Below, one piece after another: positions 60,701 through 62,077 of a stretch of 62,077 bases of DNA. The DNA lies in the NCBI GenBank assembly GCA_045601245.1, contig JAZRZH010000021.1, forward strand, positions 1 to 62,077, read 5' to 3'. The first letter of the stretch is position 1. Every line of letters begins with the position of its first letter. The stretch comes from Cacconaster sp045601245 (GTDB lineage: Bacteria > Bacteroidota > Bacteroidia > Bacteroidales > UBA932). Made by a program: the position numbers and the translations under genes. The notes beneath the pieces were generated by a model. That model searched no databases. It was not told the origin of the DNA and saw nothing but the letters and a program-made list of their open reading frames with translations.

Positions 60701-61578
60701 ATCGTGCTGGCTCCTGATTCGATTATTTCATCAATATGCTTTTCTTCGAGAATTGTTTCGCGGTCAATGATGGAACTGATACGCTCGATGGAGACAACTT
60801 CTCCCGTGTCCTCATCCACGTAATCTTCGTGCCAGGTCTTGAGAACGCTGGCGGCCATCTTGCAACCGATGCATTTCTTGAGATTTGTCTTGTTAACCTT
60901 GATTTCGTTGGCAAGCCCGAAGATATCGAGGATATCCTTGTCGCTCTCGAAGCCGATGGCGCGGAGCAATGTGGTAACAGGCAATTTCTTCTTACGGTCG
61001 ATATATGCGTACATCACATTGTTGATGTCAGTCGCAAATTCGATCCATGATCCCCTGAACGGGATAATTCTGGCCGAATAGAGCTTTGTACCGTTTGCAT
61101 GCAGGCTCTGGCCGAAGAATACGCCAGGTGAGCGGTGCAGCTGTGAGACAACGATACGCTCTGAACCGTTGATGACGAAAGTTCCTCTCGGAGTCATATA
61201 AGGAATTGTTCCGAGATATACGTCCTGGATAACGGTATCAAAATCTTCATGCTCCGGGTCAGTACAGCTGATTTTGAGTTTCGCCTTGAGCGGAACGCTG
61301 TATGTAAGGCCGCGGTCGAGGCACTCGTCGATTGAGTAGCGTGGTGGGTCAATGAAGTAGTCGATGAACTCGAGTTCAAAGTTGTTGCGGGTATCCGTGA
61401 TAGGGAATACCTCCTGGAAAACTTTATAAAGGCCCTCGCCTCTGCGGTTTTCTGCGGTGGTGTCGAGCTGGAAGAAGTCTTTGAATGACTTCAGCTGCAC
61501 TTCGAGAAAATCCGGGTATTCGAGAAGTGTTTTTGATGTCGCGAATGTAATACGCTGATTATTAGTTTTTTGCGGCAT
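57760..61578 (-). CDS. rpoB: RNA polymerase beta subunit
   Basis: 1272 aa. The rifampicin region reads SQLSQFMDQTNPLAEMTHKR with SALGPGGLSRDRAGFEV (about 485-520): D-Q-T-N-P-L and H-K-R-R are the wild-type pattern, so no rifampicin-resistance change is apparent at the positions read. C-terminal ends include KMAGRHGNKGIVAKV and the EVWALEAFGA region. It forms the catalytic cleft with RpoC. A hairpin with a T-run lies between it and rplL. Confidence 0.98.
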   Translation of the reverse strand: MPQKTNNQRITFATSKTLLEYPDFLEVQLKSFKDFFQLDTTAENRRGEGLYKVFQEVFPITDTRNNFELEFIDYFIDPPRYSIDECLDRGLTYSVPLKAKLKISCTDPEHEDFDTVIQDVYLGTIPYMTPRGTFVINGSERIVVSQLHRSPGVFFGQSLHANGTKLYSARIIPFRGSWIEFATDINNVMYAYIDRKKKLPVTTLLRAIGFESDKDILDIFGLANEIKVNKTNLKKCIGCKMAASVLKTWHEDYVDEDTGEVVSIERISSIIDRETILEEKHIDEIIESGASTILIHKDDAASSDYAIIHNTLQKDTCNSEKEAIYYTYRQLRNSEPPDEATARDVIDKLFFSDKRYDLGEVGRYRLNKKLGLTTPQDVRVLTREDIIEIIKYLVQLINSKATVDDIDHLSNRRIRTVGEQLANQFSVGLARMARTIRERMNVRDNEVFTPSDLINAKTLSSVINSFFATSQLSQFMDQTNPLAEMTHKRRLSALGPGGLSRDRAGFEVRDVHYTHYGRLCPIETPEGPNIGLISSLCVYAKINDLGFIETPYRKVENGKVNLSPEGLVFLSAEEEESKIVAQASIKLDDNGDILDERIKCRLEADFPVLSKESVDLVDVAPNQIASIAASLIPFLEHDDANRALMGSNMMRQAVPIIKPEAPIVGTGLEGPVARDSRTQIVAERKGEVVFVDATQIHIKYDRTDAEKFVSFAPDVTVYNLPQWRKTNQSTSIRLIPIVRKGDKVVEGQILTEGYATQDGELALGRNLKVAFMPWKGYNFEDAIVLSERMIREDILTSVHVDEYIMEVRDTKRGMEELTSDIPNVSEEATKDLDENGIIRVGASVEPGDIMIGKITPKGESDPSPEEKLLRAIFGDKAGDVKDASLKASPSLSGTIIGTRLFSKVTKDNTKKGKQKAKDQLQEAKDNFDKKANDLKELFLDKMCVLVEGKKSAGIGDLYGVEILPKGSNFSRELLAGIDYNNINPVKWTSDKKTNDMIKKLINNYLLAYKEYDAEYKRINYSLTIGDELPSGIMQLAKVYVAKKRKIRVGDKMAGRHGNKGIVAKVVRDEDMPFLEDGTPVDIVLNPLGVPSRMNLGQIYETVLGWAGKELGLKFATPIFDGASLDNICEYTDKAGLPRYGRTFLRDGGTGELFDQPATVGVIYMIKLGHMVDDKMHARSIGPYSLITQQPLGGKAQFGGQRFGEMEVWALEAFGASNILQEILTIKSDDVTGRARAYEAIVKGDPMPVPGIPESLNVLLHELRGLGLSIKMD

Positions 61579-61621
61579 TGTTGCGTTTTGGCTAAAAAAT
61601 AAACTTTTATTACGACAAAAA

Positions 61622-61651
61622 GGTTTAGGGCCTATTGGTTGGCCCTAAACC
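61622..61651 (-). terminator. Intrinsic terminator/attenuator between rplL and rpoB
   Basis: GGTTTAGGGCC (61622-61632) and GGCCCTAAACC (61641-61651) form a perfect 11-bp stem with an 8-nt loop; on the minus strand a TTTTT run follows. It lies inside the rplL-rpoB interval, 44 bp downstream of rplL and 43 bp upstream of rpoB. Partial termination here would keep ribosomal protein synthesis above polymerase synthesis, as the known attenuator does in E. coli. Confidence 0.88.
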
Positions 61652-61695
61652 CAAATTTTCTCTCCTTCGAGGAGGGGTAGAAAAGTGGGAGTTGA

Positions 61696-62073
61696 TTACT
61701 TGAGTTCAACTTCGCCGCCTGCCTCTTCGAGAGCTGCCTTTATCTGTTCTGCTTCAGCCTTTGATACTTTTTCCTTGATCTTAGCGTTAGGAGCTGCGTC
61801 TACGAGATCCTTAGCTTCCTTGAGTCCGAGACCGGTGAGTTCCTTGACGGCCTTAACCATCTGGAGTTTAGCCTGGCCGGCTGAGATAAGGATTACGTCG
61901 AATGCGCTCTGCTCAGCTTCAGCTGCTGCAGCGCCGCCTTCTGGAGCTGCCATTACTACTGCTGCAGCTGCAGGCTCGATACCATATTCATCTTTGAGGA
62001 TCTGAGCGAGTTCCTGGACGTCTTTTACGGTAAGGTTAACAAGTTCTTCCGCAAGAGCTTTGATGTCTGCCAT
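61696..62073 (-). CDS. rplL: 50S ribosomal protein L7/L12
   Basis: 125 aa. N-terminal dimer domain (IKALAEELVNLTVKDVQELAQIL), Ala/Gly/Glu hinge (about 35-55, AAAAVVMAAPEGGAAAAEA), and globular domain FDVILISAGQAKLQMVKAVK to LKEAKDLVDAAP. It forms the ribosome stalk that recruits elongation factors. The ATG is 4 bp from the right window edge, so the operon (rplJ and upstream) continues outside. Confidence 0.98.
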   Translation of the reverse strand: MADIKALAEELVNLTVKDVQELAQILKDEYGIEPAAAAVVMAAPEGGAAAAEAEQSAFDVILISAGQAKLQMVKAVKELTGLGLKEAKDLVDAAPNAKIKEKVSKAEAEQIKAALEEAGGEVELK

Positions 62074-62077
62074 AATT

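Noticed and set aside
57760..61578. Rifampicin-resistance substitution in rpoB
   Set aside because: The segment SQLSQFMDQTNPLAEMTHKR and what follows match the wild-type pattern.

Overview
The window is a stretch of a Bacteroidota chromosome, most likely order Bacteroidales. The reasons are promoters of the TTTG-N19-21-TAnnTTTG type, a SusC/SusD pair, type III glutamine synthetase, the Bacteroidetes-style short omega subunit, TonB-type barrels with carboxypeptidase-like N-domains, and general scarcity of Shine-Dalgarno sequences. Base composition is roughly balanced. I cannot name a genus from sequence alone.

Layout. (1) 1-2560 is an accessory edge: the 3' end of an ERF-like annealing recombinase, a PD-(D/E)XK-like nuclease, a 9-bp repeat array, a hairpin-dense GC-rich island, a lone Imm26-like gene and three palindromes spaced exactly 51 bp apart. 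(2) 2562-7893 holds an acetyltransferase, a small barrel, a nucleosidase-like lipoprotein, an AlkD-like repair protein, a LOG protein and a queuosine-precursor-type transporter with a compact structured leader. (3) 8020-13913 is a core cluster: polA, a sigma factor and rsmG, then rpmH, a PASTA protein and rluD, closed by a 20-bp perfect hairpin. (4) 13962-21748, on the minus strand: two paralogous TonB-type barrels with Gly/Arg-rich tails, ruvC and serS. (5) 21833-28231: Nudix, 5-FCL, a structured intergenic segment, tRNA-Phe, priA, a deaminase and glnN. (6) 28232-29600 is a degenerate accessory patch with a transposon-split Rpn-like pseudogene. (7) 29686-35598: Fur-family regulator, Gate-domain membrane protein, trxB, bamD, rpoZ, recN, nagB. 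(8) 35600-43571 is the envelope and cofactor block: a periplasmic-binding-fold protein, Skp-like protein and a pdxJ homologue on minus; nadK, uppS, bamA and two Skp-like proteins on plus. (9) 43618-47881: korA, korB and gdhA, a strongly expressed central-metabolism block. (10) 48007-62073, minus strand: susD/susC, murI, rpoC, rpoB and rplL.

The most unusual material is as follows. A family of three about 162-bp miniature inverted-repeat elements (7034-7194, 25793-25955, 28958-29119) includes one whose removal with one TTA duplicate restores a clean reading frame. A pdxJ homologue at the nadK-divergent locus has lost the recognised active-site residues. There is a candidate preQ1-type riboswitch before the transporter, a 51-bp-periodic palindrome array, and two dispersed hairpins with compensating base changes. 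No complete novel defence or biosynthetic system is evident. The left accessory edge is cut by the window boundary and is the most likely place for one to continue.
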